A DNA stretch of 64,000 bases, taken from positions 5,396,501 through 5,460,500 of the forward strand of contig OX485808.1 in assembly GCA_950295325.1 (NCBI GenBank), given 5' to 3'. The position numbers and the translations under genes were made by a program. The notes beneath the pieces are model-generated. The model was not told the origin of the DNA. It made no database searches and saw only the letters and a list, made by a program, of their open reading frames with translations. The DNA is from Polytrichum commune (lineage: Eukaryota > Streptophyta > Polytrichopsida > Polytrichales > Polytrichaceae). Numbering within the stretch: position 1 is the stretch's first letter; every line of letters starts with the position of its first letter. Of this stretch, positions 21,218-35,330 are shown piece by piece.

Positions 21218-24150
21218 AATAGTATGAACCCTTAGAGTGGTCCACCACTCCGCGGGATCACTTTTAGTTAGAATGTTAGCATTAAAAGTTAGAATTGATA
21301 GGGAATTTAGGGAAAATTAGTTAATTTAGCATTTAACCTAGAAGAAGGAAGGTAAAAATGAAACTAAATAGTACTAGAAGATAGCGAAGTAGAAAAAATA
21401 TGCTAGCTAGAAAAAACACCTAGCTAAGCAAATAGTAGTTGAAGCTAGCTAAGCAAATATTAGTTTATCAGTTAATAGGGGTCACACAAGACTATTGGAG
21501 GTGTTCGGCGTAAGAAGACGAAATCGTCTTAAAGACATTTGAACAAAAATAGAAAGAGAGCAAGGAGGCTACTTTCCACTTGTCCCCTTGCCAACTCGAT
21601 GGCAAAAAATTAGAAAGATTTATAAGGTTTCCCGTCGGAGCCACCTGGGTTAGAGGGTGCCAACCTCAACCGGGAAAACCGGGAAATTTCGGGAAAGGGT
21701 TCGAAAAATGGAGTCGGTGGCAGAGGGGTCCAACCTTTTTTTGAAAGGGTTTAAAAACCCCTCCTTCCACCTTGTAGACACTCTTTCTTTCTCTAATGCT
21801 TGGGCGAAGTCCTACTTTAATGTAGTTAGGAAAAAATCCTTTAGTGTGCATTCTCAATGGCCTAAGACAAAGACTTGAAAAAATCCTCTACTCTCTTTCC
21901 TAATTAGAATGTGTATTTATTAACACACCAACAAAATTCTTCTTTTCTTTTGTAGAGGTAGGTTGGATTGTAGAATTTTGAGTGGAGGCATTGTAGACCT
22001 CATCTGCCAATGCCCTGAAGGCTTAGTTCAGAAGCTAGAAAAAAATACTTATCATTTTTTTCTTAGAGAAATTTCCTATAGCTATCTATAGCCGTTTTCC
22101 AATTGTGATTTGGTTAAGGTGACAATTAGTTACGGAGTAGAAAAACTGGATGGTCCTGTGGGTAGCGGCTGCTGGATCACATCTGCTAGTCCAATAAGAA
22201 TTTTAATTCTAAAAAATTCTATTTTTCCCAAATAGAATTTTGTTTAGCTTTCAAAAACTGCTTATAACGTTTGATTTGAGCATGATTTTTGAATTAGATA
22301 TGAATTGTTGAAGACGGAATACATAGTTTGATAATTCTTGATGACTGCTGCATTACAGAGGGTCTGTTGGGTTCACTTTGGCTCAACTTGCTAATTATAT
22401 ATTTTCTCAATTAGATATTTTTAATATCTCTCCATGGTTATATAGAAAGTTTGATTTGAATAGGACTTGAAGTAGATATGAATTGTTGAAGGCGAGATAC
22501 ATAGTTAAAGATTTCCTGGTTGGTTGCGGTATTACAATAAGTCTGCTGAATTTGTATTGGTTTAACCTGCTAATGTCATATTTTTCCTACTTAGAACTTG
22601 TTAATAGCATTCTAATGGTATAAGGAAAGCCCATATCCAAGTAGTAACGAATTCACTATGAATTTTTGAAGTTAGAAGTTAGATAGGTGGGTTGGAATGA
22701 TCGGTTGAATCGACCTCGCACTTCCAACTCTCATAACTTTTGCATTTCTTATCCGATTAAAGTGAATTTTAGATCGTTGGAAATATAATTACGTGCACTA
22801 AGTAAATGTATTATGATTAGGCCTAAATTACAATGTAAAAGAAACACTTATATTTTAGTTGTTAACTAAGGTACGCTTTACCATCAAACTAGGTACAAGG
22901 AAGGAGGCAAGGTCGACGTCCGGGAAGTGGAGCAACGAAGGAAGTAGCGGCTTGGCCTACATTGAGCCCAATCAACCGAGGAGAATTAAAATAAATTAAC
23001 TAACCCTAGCCTTCCATTTAGGGTTGGAGGGAGCACGGCTCAGGTATGCATTTCTAAACCCACCCACCTATCTTGTAAGGTCAAGTGGCTTGACCACTTG
23101 ACCGCCAAGGGAATACCCAACTCCATTGTTTTCGGGCCCCTTGGTATGTTTTGTGGTAGTAGTTTTATTTATTAGCAAGTTTTGTATGTGATAAGTCGGA
23201 TTAATCACTGACACATCCACTCTGAATGTTGTTGGTGGAAATGTGGGATTAATCACCCGCGAATCCACTATTATGTTGTTGGCCCCATAGATTGGGAGTA
23301 ATGGCCCCAATGTATAAAGATTGTGCAACGGGTTAAACCTACAGGTTGTCCGTCACCCTAGTCCCATTAACTTGAATTTTGTGGTCTATCCAGTGTAAAC
23401 ACGCTTAACAATTAAAATATAAAAAATAAATCGTAAATCCTTGTTGGCAAGAAACCCAAATCGGAAACTTAACTCGGTAGAGTGACACCACCCTTCGAAC
23501 CATTGATGTCCGAATGGTTTGAGATGTCATTCGACCTTCAAAGGACCTGTACGAGGCCTTAGAAGGTTCCGAGATAAGGGGTGCACCAACCAGGTTAAAG
23601 GTGATGCATAATATATGAATGTAGTGAGGTAGGATGTGCAAATGAAAGTAAGTAATTAAGAAGGAATTTGTGTGAAGGGTGGGACTTAGGCCAAGTTCCC
23701 CCGCTTAGAAAACTAAATAGAACTAAGTAAAGAAATAAGAAGAATTGAATGGTCCATCAAATTGTCGTTATTCCGTTCATTGAGCTAGGGTGGTATGAGT
23801 CACACCCGGTTGGTGTGTATCAGAACCATCTCAATTCATAAATTAGGATTGCCTTGGTTTCAAGGCTGGTACGTCTGCTCGTAGAATAGGTTGTAGGTTA
23901 AAGTTAGAACTAGATATGAAATTGGTTAGTGGAGTGTAGAGCTACAATAGTAAAAAACCAAGGCCCAACCTCCGGAGGTACTACGACACATATTTAATTT
24001 CCCTTAAAAATCTAACTACTCACATTATACACCTATCATCTGGGTTCGGCTTGGGCACCTGCAAGTGCAGGCCACCTTCACCGAAGGGCTTGTGTGATAC
24101 TTTTAAGCTCCTTCGGAAGGGGGTGGCCCAAAAGTACCACAAATAGTATG
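21218..24150. mobile_element. 2.9-kb insertion unique to the left arm, 9-base target duplication
   Basis: The sequence AATAGTATG at 21218-21226 recurs at 24142-24150. The 2,915 bases between are absent from the right arm, where the site is intact and single (near 46395-46410). A 9-base duplication fits Mutator-like elements, but the ends (AACCCTTAGAG... and ...AAAGTACCAC) show no clear inverted repeat, and no transposase is recognisable. Its interior includes short frames only. It lies in the kinase gene's intron between the GGFGVVYK and IAVKQL exons. Confidence 0.8.
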
Positions 24151-27100
24151 TAGTTTACAAATATAATCATTAGTAGTAATTTATACAAGTAGAACACAAT
24201 TTAACTTGAATACAACTAGAATGCAAGTTTGACATAGCTTTAAAGAAAAATTTCATTCTCGAAAACATAGGAAACAACTAGAAAGTATCTTTCTAATAAC
24301 ATTTTATACATTATGGGTATCATAGAATCACATCAATTTGTATGTCAACTTGTACATCAAGTGTTGAATGTAGTACCTTATAAACCACACCAAACCCACC
24401 AGCACCAAGAATCATATCGTCATCAAAGTTCTTTGTTGTTGACCGTAATGTATTATAATTGAATTTGATTGGGTTGATATTTGCCTCGTCAATTTCTACG
24501 ACATCAAATACACTTTGGTAAGCTTAGAATTTGGATCCTTTGAATCTTGAAGCGAATGCATGTTGGTTTATCACCCAATTACCTTTAGCCTCCCACAAAT
24601 GATTCACGTGTGAGATTTATGATGAATGATGTAATTTTGGTAGATTCTCGTGTGTAGTACATGGTAAATTTTCAGAGAATTATTGTCACTTACTTTTCAA
24701 GAACTCCCACATCATCCGCTTCTTACTTCGTTGAACCAAAATAATTGAGACGAGGATCACCACAGTCACAAATATTGCACTGGCACTCGCTGCAATTACA
24801 ACAACCAAAGTGATCGAAAGTAACTTGGTACTTGAACCTGGATCAAATAGAATTCGTCAGTATAATTGAACTGGCAAAAACAAATCACACTCATTGTCTA
24901 ATAGGCTAGGGTGTAGTCATTTGATGATTCACCGTGATACGCAATAAATCCTACGCTTGTAACAAGAGGAGAGGCAATAAGCCTTATACTTGTAACAAGT
25001 AGACTCTTGAACAAATTAGGGTCAATGGGATTCAAATTCATGTTACTGAATACACAAATGTTTCTTTTCTTTTCTTTTCTTATTTGATTCAAGGCAAAAG
25101 TACAATATTGGTTGTGAATTTATTAGGATGTAGGTTCACTTCCTCTTAGAAAGCAATCAAAATTCTCATACTATTCCCCAAGGCGCAATCACCTTGCATG
25201 GACTTATCAACTGTCGTCAACTTTGGATTTACATGCAATATTATGCTAGACTAGCCCTAGTGAATTAATACATAGGATTTAAAGTTGGTTAGTTTACAAA
25301 CCTAAAGCAGGGAAACATTGTTGTTCACAATAACATCGAACACCATCATCCTTGGAGTTCTTGGAGTTATTGCAATATGGGTTGCCTTGTAAACTGTACA
25401 TGTGTGTAATACAACAATATGACATTCACATTAAAGAAGCTAATGTTTGATACTCACAAAAGAAATATAAGAAAAATAAATAAATAATATTTATGGAGAA
25501 AAAACAGTGAAATACATGATATATTTTACCTCTATTTTGGATACTTGGATTTGTTTTTCTTTGTTAAGGTAATGAATTTATGTTATTCCAATTCGTAGAT
25601 GGAGATGCTTTATTTACTATGAAACTACTTAAACGGGTCATGATTTGGTGCCAATGTAGGTAGGAATAGGACTTATTGGTTGGCATTGGACCAATCATGC
25701 AATAGTGAGCTCAACAAGCTAAATAAGCTAAACAATGGTCCATTTGGCCCTAGGAGTAAATTGCTGGCCTTTTGTACATAATTGTTGATAATATTAAAAT
25801 ATGTACTTTCTTGCTATTGAACCACACACCTTTTACTTAAGAATTGAAGGATTGAGGTTCTTATGATGTCAAATAATCGAGCAATCCAAGAAGTAAGTGC
25901 AACTTTGTTTATGGAGTTTATTACAATCACTCGTTATTGAGAGTTACACAGTGCTACACCTTTTTACTTGAAATGTAGGTTCTAAATCCAATGATTTCCA
26001 TTTCCATCTCCATCTCCTATAAAGTATAGAGTACCTCAAAATTTAAAATTTGTTTGTATAATTATGAAATCCAAAGAATCATGTGATGACTAGATATCAT
26101 AACAATTGCTCATTCAAGTGGAGAGCACTTCCAACAACTCTCTTGTGGCTTTTTAATCTGCGCATGTAACATTTCATCTATAGCATGTAATTTATGTTCA
26201 TGAGTAGCCTAGTTATGTCCCATAAACGACTTGAGTAGGTGGATGTCTCATTGTTGACACAAACTCATCATCCACTCTCCTCTCCTTGTTTATGTAATTC
26301 ATAAATCACTAGAAGGACTAGTATTGAGGTTCTTTACACTCTAAGTGCATTGAGTTGAAGATAGTAAATTAACTTACAGACTTATTATGTGAACATGTTT
26401 GTACTTGTATTCAACGAGGTCTAAATGCTCAAGAATAAATTGGACGCCATGACTTGGTTCGAGGCATGTTTCAAATACACAACAAAACTGTGGAGTCTCT
26501 TGTATAAAGACTTACTAGATAGTTGTTCCCACATCCTTGACAAGATTATGGTCAAATTTCACTTCAGTGATCTTGTTATTCTTCAAACTCAAAACTTCTA
26601 GCATTCCCCGGGCAGAGTTGCTACTTTGGGAGTATTGTGGAAACAATTGTGACAATTCTGTGATGTCTAAAGTACCATTGAAGGCATTGTCATCCAAATA
26701 TCTGCATAAAGAAATGACATGTAGTCATACCATTTTTCTTGACCTATGTTCCAAAAGCTAAAGTTTTCTTTATTGATTAAGTTATATGGGCTTTGGAGCC
26801 ACTTAGATAGACCCACACAAATAAATTACAAAACTCTTATTAGCTCACTGTCAAACCACTTGGCATTGTGAATTTCACATGCAATTATTTGTGTGTAAGA
26901 TGCTTATGTCACGGTGTTTATTGCAACATTGAACATGTTGCTAGGATGTTGGTTTTATTAAGCTACACTGTAGATTCACTACAATCTAAGAATGTACATG
27001 GAATTGCCACATTTAGATCAATTTTGTAGTAATGTAGCAACCTCCAAAATATATTCAAACAATACAAATTGGAAACAATGTGTTTAACACAACATAGAAT

Positions 27101-30100
27101 TGGAGACCATGCCCTTTGAAAATTGTATTTGAACAATATGATTCAATTAGTTTTTTTAAGAAGTTCAGATTACAACATTGTTAGGACGATTTTCATCTTT
27201 AATACTAATGACTTTATTCTTTGGCAAAGAAATTTATTATGTGCTTAACTTCAACAAGGTTGAGAAGCTCAACCTTGTTCAACAATGTTCAAACAATTAT
27301 TGTCCAGAACAAATGTTGTAAAATCAATATGTTATGAGACTAAACACCAACTGTCATTTAGCTTACTTACATTGCTTACTAGGGCTTTCAGAAAATTTAA
27401 TTTTACATATTTAGAAATGTTGTAAGATAAATTAACAAATACAAGTATACTTCTCTAAGTAGGAAAACCTGCATGAATGGAGTCTCTTCACTTGGAAATT
27501 AACTTAATGGCACCCTTGAGTTGTTGATAATTTACATCAATAAGGGATTATATATGGAGCAAATGATGGGTTGAGGATATGTACATGTCAAAACAAATAC
27601 AATTCAATAGATGTCATCAATGAACTGATAACTATTGGTTGCTTGAATTTCACCTAATGATGGGAAAAGAGAAGTACACATACAAGTTCTTTAAGCGTAG
27701 CAACATGGAGAAATCAGGTAATAGTCCATCAAATTTGTTTTGGGAGAGATCTCTGCACACGAGTCAAGTCACATATTTCAATCATGAACTATAATGTATT
27801 CGGTCATTTATAGTTTAGTATATTAAAACTATTTACGTATGGAGTTCAATGCACATTAACATCATTGTTCAAAATCAAACCACATGATTCAAATCACCCC
27901 CAAATCCACCTAGTGTTTTGGTATATGAATGATGTCACCCCCCCCACACACACACAAACCTTTCCCCTTCCATGTCATGGTCAATGTTTTGATTTTTGTC
28001 CACATAATGACTTAAAGACTATGATACGATGCATGTTCCAAGATCGTCTTACACTACTAGCATATGAGCCCCATGCAATGGTCTTGCTTTGGTGAGAGTA
28101 TATGCAAATCTACCCACGATGATAGATTTACAATTTTTTGGATGACACATGATAATTTTCCAGTGATAGTGGACAATTACTAACAACTCATATGCTTGGA
28201 GTGTTTAATGATTTCTATAAGTCATGGTTCCACATTACTTGACTCTGAAGGCCAATCATTGTTTCCACCCAAATGATGTTAAACAAATTTTGACCTCATC
28301 ATAACAAACAAAGTCAGTTCTCAATTGCTGGGTGCTTTCCTAGCAATATGGTTGTTATTTGACCTTGGAGGTTTACACATGCCTACGCAAACTACACTGA
28401 AGAATTGCATCTACTATATGGTAGGCATTCAATGACCAGCCACAGATCCAGTTATGCTATTGTATTGAGGAATTTGGAATATGCTCTAATAGGAATTGAC
28501 TCAAAGAGTCTTACATAACTTAAGTAAGTCCTAAATTTCTTAGCAAAATTTACAAAGTGATACTTACAGAGTGACCAAATTTGTTAGAAACCCAAATGCT
28601 TGTCGAGGTATCTCTCCTGAAATTTGGTTGCGAGCAATGGAGAATTTTTGGAGTGTGCCAGATTCGCCAAATTGAGTTGGAAACTGGCCAGTAAATTGAT
28701 TGCCACTCAAATCCCTACAACATTACATGTATAATACATTCAGATCTCAATGTCTCATAGGAAAAAGTGCATGAACATTCAAGACAGCCACATTATATTT
28801 CTTACAGTGTTTGCGGATTGTGCAGACTTGATAACTCCTCTGGAATAGTCCCATTGAAATTGTTGTCATGAAGGTCTCTACAATAGAAGAATGGTACAAA
28901 AATCATCACAGAAATTACTGATTTTTTGGTACCAATTATACCATACTTCCTTTGAAAGCATTTTTACCACTGAGATCAATGTGACGTTCTTCTCTAACTG
29001 AGGTGGTATGTGGTTGAAAGGCTTGCTGATCTAATGTTTGTAATACTATATATCAAATAATTTATTTGATGGATGTTAAACAGCATATACCACATTCATC
29101 AGCTGTCTCATATACCCAATGTAAAGTTCTGTCGAACACATGCTGAATCAATCATCAAGGCCAAATTGAGAATGCTCATGTTGGCTCTTACAGTGTGTTT
29201 AGAGGAAGCCCACCAAGCTCCTTGGGGAGATTACCAGTTAGGTTAGGATTTCCAGTCAAGGACCTGTACATGCCCCAAAGCAATGCCATCTCGTAAAACA
29301 ATTTGCAAGTTGATACTGTTGCCACATGCACTCGAACCACGTTGCGCTTATTATAACTTGGATTGGGTACAGTGCGACTCACAATGTAACCAGGTAAGAA
29401 AAGTTTGATATCCCTGGGGGCAGAATACCATTGATGGATGCATTGTTGAATGTCCTGTTTCACCCAATGCACTCGCCTCTCAGTCAGTCGTTTTCTCTCT
29501 TAATCTCTCCTGATCTCTCTCGCCCATTGTGTGTGTGTGTATATATATATATATCTAGAAACTCTCTAAATGATAACAAAATACACTACGAACATCTGAG
29601 TGTTAGACGATTGTTGTGCGTCATTAGTCTCTAGTTCTACACCCCTTTCAAAATCCACAAGTCAACCATAGTGGTAGATTGCATTGTTTTTTCATTGGCG
29701 TGGGACATATGCGGGTAGTGATATTGAAGCTAACTGTCTATCAGGTGCAACACTAGTAGCCATTCACGGCTCTCCAGGTCGCAGGGGGACCAAGATGCCC
29801 TTGCAGGACCATTAGTCTAAAAGTGTCACGCACAAGATTTCAACAAGTAAACCAACCTTGAAAGCTCAAGACGTACATTCTGATCCTGAACCTGAATACA
29901 TTTTGACTCTGACACAAGTCAAGGGAGTGAAGTAGGAGTTCTTCAAGTACAGGGAATACCATATATACTTACAAGCCCACTATCCAAGTATTTGAGTCAA
30001 AGAAGGTATGATTGGATATGTATCTCAAGCAGGATACCCCTTGCCAATTAAACTTCGAATTCGTGCAAGGAAAATCAGTGGAGTTGGCTCCTGTGCCAGA

Positions 30101-30172
30101 ATGCCAGCCTGGCAAATTGGTGCTTGGATCCGGTGTACTTGTATTCCACGCTGCCCACAGATATTGCAATCC

Positions 30173-33100
30173 CTGCACTGATCTCCAGCACACGCAACAT
30201 CAGAAACACACAAATTCCTATCCCTGCTGCATTGAATTCATGCCGTGTTGGAGTTAATGAAATGATTTAAAGTAAAAATATTTTTTTAACGTCAGATGAT
30301 GCTGTTTTCTGATGAGTCTCTGTAGCAGGAAAAAATTCTCACAGAAACTTCACGAACTTCCAAACAACAAGTATTGTTTTGGGGACCAAGTTGTGACCCA
30401 GCGCGCTATATATGGACTACACAAGGTAGATAGGTCTTGAATGGTTCCTTTTTTGTTTTTTTCCCCATCTAGCTCACTTCTGCTAGAATATGAAACATGC
30501 GATTAATACAAGATGGTTAGCAAATCCGAGTAGAGGCCATCACCACTTTCCTCATAACATCTGGAGCGTGTATGAATATCTTATGTATGGTCAAAGTGAA
30601 GATTCTCGTGCTCATTAAATAGCCGTGTAGGTCAACCCCAATTATGTTGACTATTGAGTTTAAAATGGTTATTGTATTTTGAGCACGTAGTCCATTCTTT
30701 TTTAAACCCAAGTCTTCTTGATATCCGTTCTTGGAGCCACACCAAACCACATAACACTTAAATGATGGTGTCCTAATAAGAAAAGTAATGAAATAAGGGA
30801 TGTGACCTTAATGAGCGAGAGGAAGATGACGAGCTGCAATCTAGCAACTAGACATCCATTGACTCACCCGTTTTGGGACACAACTGGATTTCTCATGGAT
30901 GCAAACTATAGTTTATGGTTGAAATGTCCTATGTGTGGATAGTAAACGTGTCAAGGTAGATGTTGGGAGTGCCATCCATTTAAATGAGCACCCGGTTTTT
31001 GTCGTGAGTGGACACTAGTGGCCCATGTGCTTCACCTTTGCTCACATGTACATGCCCAACAACTCCATCAACATTGGTCATTCTAGGAATCACGATTCCT
31101 TACCATTGGTTTTGTTTCATGGAATGGTTATATAATTCAAAGCTAGAATAGATTTTTGATTCCATATTCATATATTTCAAACCCATGTAATGGAAGACAA
31201 CCAGTGGTAAGGAACCGTAATTCCTGTAGTGGGCGTGATCATTCTTCATATTTGTGCAGATGCTCTTATGGCCCCAAGGCTCTCTTTGGATCTTGGTGAT
31301 CAAGCTAGTTATAACGGGAACCAAGATATTTGAGAAAACTAGAAGGTATGGCTCTAACGGCGACTCAAAAACCATGTCCAACATTCCAATCCAACTAATC
31401 TATTGGGTTTCAGAATTTATACTGTCATTTGCTGAAAAGGAGACAATTGCGCTCCAAACATGCTTCTGGCATAACACAAAAACCATAGCAAACACCAGCT
31501 TCTCAAACACCCCCATTGTTGATTACTTAGCCGGTTTTTGTGGGGAAGGCTTCGCTTGAACAAGTTGTGGGCAAGAGTCGTCTCCCAAGTTTCAAACTGC
31601 AAACCTCACAAGAATCTTGATTTACTAGACAACCTTCCTTGGATTGGCCTCAGCATGTGAAGCCTATCTTGTCATCAAGATATAATATGTGAATACAAGA
31701 CAATGTGTTCTCAATAGAGTCATCCATGAAGTCCCTCAAAGTAAGACGAAACTATGGAGCTCCTTCTTTGGAAGGAAGTTTTATCAAGAGCTCATTAGGT
31801 CCACCCATCCTAGTAGAATGAGCTAGAAAGCTAGTATCTAATAGCCTAACACCAACCTTTGAGTATCTTAATTGAAGCACTACAAAAAACTTGTGAAGGG
31901 ATTTTATGCATAAGCTGTGAAACTCACATTTTAGCCCAACTCAACGGGACTTTGTTGCCAAGACTTTATAAATAACTCTGATATATAATGGATTTCTGTT
32001 ACTAGAAAAGGAAATAATTCTGGAATTTCGATTTCTCTAGTTTCTCCAATGGCCATACAGCTGCCTGACGTACCCTGAAGTCATGCATATATGAATTTCA
32101 AGAGATGCTAGGATATATCTAATTCAAAATAACACTAGCCAGATCTCAAAATTTCAGGTAAAACTTCTTGACCACAAGCTCAAGATTAATTATACCTGAG
32201 GGCAACTCAGGGTAGCAAGAGAAGCGAGCACCCCCAAAATGTAGCTGCAGGTTTGGCCTACTCCTCCATGCAATCTCTAAATAACATGCATCTGCCTGCT
32301 GCCCAAACCAAGCAACCTCAAATTCTTGATCACATGCAGAAAATATGAAACAACCCAACGAACAAGATGATCAGAACGGAAATTACCTGAAGAAATATTC
32401 TATTGAGTGATTCAACAGGCACAAGAGAAGATATGATCCAGTGCAGGTCATGAGTTGCCGGAAAACAACGATTCTGCACGAAAGCCACGAAGAAAGGAGA
32501 CGAAATTAAATTAAATGTCCAGAGAGGCCAAAGCTCCAGCTTAGCACTACTGTAAGGATTGGATGTGAATTACGTGGGAGGACAGTATTGCAAGCAACCT
32601 TGTCACCTCAAGAGGCATCGAGTTTAAAGCAGCAACACATGCACCTCAACTCATTTTCAGCCTCCACGGATTGACTTCACTAGCTCATCTAGCACAATAT
32701 ATGGACAGCAACAACCTCCCTATCTCATGAGGGAGCCTTGCAGCACAAGACCTTATAAGGGCTTCAGAATGATTCAGATCATTCTAAGAGCGAGATTATC
32801 ACCTCTTGTGTGAGTGTCGGAGACAATGCACCTCTTCACGCTGGGGGAGAGAGATTTGAAAATAATGTCATCAGAAGGTTTTTGGAAAAGGCATGAGGGT
32901 ACATATGATGACTCATATTAAAGTGAGCCCTTCAATGTCCTATCATGTATGAAAAGTTGGTGGAATTTGGAAAGCTTCCCAAGAAATTTTGTGCACTCAA
33001 GCTAGTTATAGGTTACCGACAACAATTTGTCCATCTACCCTTTTCTTGGATAGTCTGTCAAGGAACCTCACTTTCTCTACACCCAACTAAAAGGGATTTG

Positions 33101-33880
33101 ACAATCGGCGCAAAACGACAACCACTTGGAAAGCATTATAGGGCCTTCATAATGAGAAACCCTTGACATCCAACACCGCCAATACTTATATTTGATGTTC
33201 TCAAGCATGCCTTTCTCGTTAAAGAGTGGACCTCTTTTCACCTTTAAACATGAAAAATAATCAAATTACTTTTATCCCTTGAGTAGACTTTCTCAATCAT
33301 GAATGGCAATTGTACTTGAAGCAACCACTAACCCACCCAAAGCAAAATCATTATGGGTCACCACACCTCAAATCATAGACTTGTCATTTGAAAGTTGCCA
33401 GTGGTCACCTATCCCAATCCCTAGAGATATTAGCTAATGCCATTTGCTCTTTTACAATGAAGTTTGAAATGTGGCACAAAATTTTTACAATATTGAAGTG
33501 TTCCCTCTACAACTCCATTGGAAATGGATTTCCTTCCCTATTTCAGAACGCAACACTAGACAATCTCAAGTCTTTTTTTCAATCAAATACCTCATATATG
33601 TGACCACAATGAGTCATGAAAGATTATGGCTTGAGATTCCAAATCATAGATTGTTGCTAAAAGTTAGTTTCACATTTGCGAATCCAATAAAAAAATCTAA
33701 CTCTTAAACCCAAGTTGGGAATCATGGCAAGTAGCAAAAACCAACCATTCAAGACATGCCAACCTTGACCAGATGAAATCTTGTAACATATCAACAACCC
33801 GGGTACGCAACTCCCGTATTATATGGTCATGATTATAATCACTTATAATGCGTTTTAGTCCAATATTGAGTGATACAATT
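30173..33880. other. Inner left arm, mostly non-coding with exon-like remnants
   Basis: This pairs with 35325-39541. It includes the minus-strand counterpart of the unidentified exons annotated on the right arm at 37210-37503 (here about 32191-32310 encoding AWFGQQADACYLEIAWRSRP, and about 32390-32480). A small foldback around 31084-31225 has ends resembling GGAATCACGATTCCTTACCA and its inverse; it occurs in both arms. The pre-insertion site of the right-arm solo LTR is visible near 32920-32935. Confidence 0.5.
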
Positions 33881-35324
33881 TGTTTTAATGTAGGAAACCC
33901 TTGTAGCCGTTCTAACAAGGAATCCAAAAATGTAATTATATATAGGAAATGAATATATTTTGAAGCATATAATTGCATTAAAAAACTAATTATATGATTT
34001 TTTAATACATGTACCATAGGTCAAACTACCCAACTTTTTGGACTTTTTAATAAAATTTTAACATTGTGAATGAATTATAATTTTAATGGGAGGCAACTAT
34101 TCGTGGCTTATAATTTGAATGGGAGGCTTAATAAATATGCAACCCAACTTTTTTTTCATCTCATTTTATTTAATTTGGTCTTCACCCAACTTTTTGATCA
34201 TTTTAATTTGATATAATTTGATATAATTTGTACAAAAGCCGTCCTCTAAGCCGTTTTAAGTACGATGCCCCCTGCGTATAATATGGGAGTTGTGTACTTG
34301 GGATCAACAACTTTCAATATTTGTCAACCATGTTGAAAATCCTGTAATGTGACAGAGAGTTTTTTCCCCCTCGAGTCCGGTGAATCTAAGTTCATCATCA
34401 TTCCTGTGGCTTTGTACTTTTAGGAACCCTTTATTTATTCTATAGTTTTGCAGACAGCTGAAACATTGACAAAGTCAAGTTCATGGTCACCGGTCCTACA
34501 TTCCACACATGCTACATTGAAAGTGGTAAGTACTCTGGATCATTGAAGGGACCTTGAAACTTCGACACATTTTTCAACTCATGCGCTTGACACCCTCAGT
34601 TCCCATTACGTGGGGTGTTGCGTGGTTCATTTTTCTAAGGCTTCTCGTACTTCCACTCATTGAATGTCGGTGGCCAAAGTTGTCATACATTAAGGTATGT
34701 GGGTGTTATTTATTTTGTTTTTCATGTTCTCCAACTTTTATCAATTACATTTACACAACAAAAATTCGTGGCGTATTAGCAAATCTACGATGAAACATGT
34801 GCAAAAACCATTTTGAAAATTGGACCTCTTCTGATTTAGTTATGATTATCGGAGGTGTATGGTTGTTGGTATCTTAACTAGATACATAGGTTCTCCCAAT
34901 TGTGATCACTATTGAGTGTAGAACATGTGTTCTTTTTTTCTTAGCTACTTATTCGTGGTTGGAATAGTCTCCCGCTCATAAACAAAAATGATCATGATTT
35001 TGTTATTCACTCGACACTCAATAGTGAACGCATTTGGGAGGATCTATGTGAACCATTTAAACCTATTAATTTGCTTTACCATTAATTTTGGACTTACATG
35101 TTGCTATAACGTTTTACCAATAGTACCATTTTCAAATGGTAAACCGTAGGAAACCACATAATTAGGTGTAAATAGTGGGTTTTTTTTTAGAAAATCAATA
35201 CACATATCCTTTCACAAAAATGATAGTTCTAAATAAAAGGAGGTCCTATTTTCAATATGATTTTCTTTTGCTAATATTTCATTGTAGATTTGCTAATACA
35301 ACACAAGTTTTGTTGTGTAAAGGT
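33881..35324. other. Loop between the inverted-repeat arms
   Basis: This is 1.44 kb of A+T-rich DNA with no gene. Its right part (about 34741-35330) is itself a foldback: 34741-34800 is the inverse of about 35280-35330, and 34886-34917 is the inverse of about 35013-35047. The outer end of this foldback touches the first paired base of the right arm. The piece around 34690-34750 also resembles 12860-12920. Confidence 0.7.
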
Positions 35325-35330
35325 AATTGT
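34741..35330. repeat. Foldback (MITE-like) element at the palindrome apex
   Basis: Terminal segments include CAATTACATTTACACAACAA and its inverse ending TTGTTGTGTAAAGGTAATTG, followed inward by TAGCAAATCTAC and its inverse. The inner arms pair CTATTGAGTG with CACTCAATAG. Copies are diverged, with unequal arms. It could have seeded or stabilised the large inverted duplication, or it may have inserted later. Confidence 0.65.

Noticed and set aside
29540-29553. (AT)n and (GT)n runs as functional elements
   Set aside because: These are ordinary microsatellites, also present at the mirrored site near 40170-40204 with different lengths.
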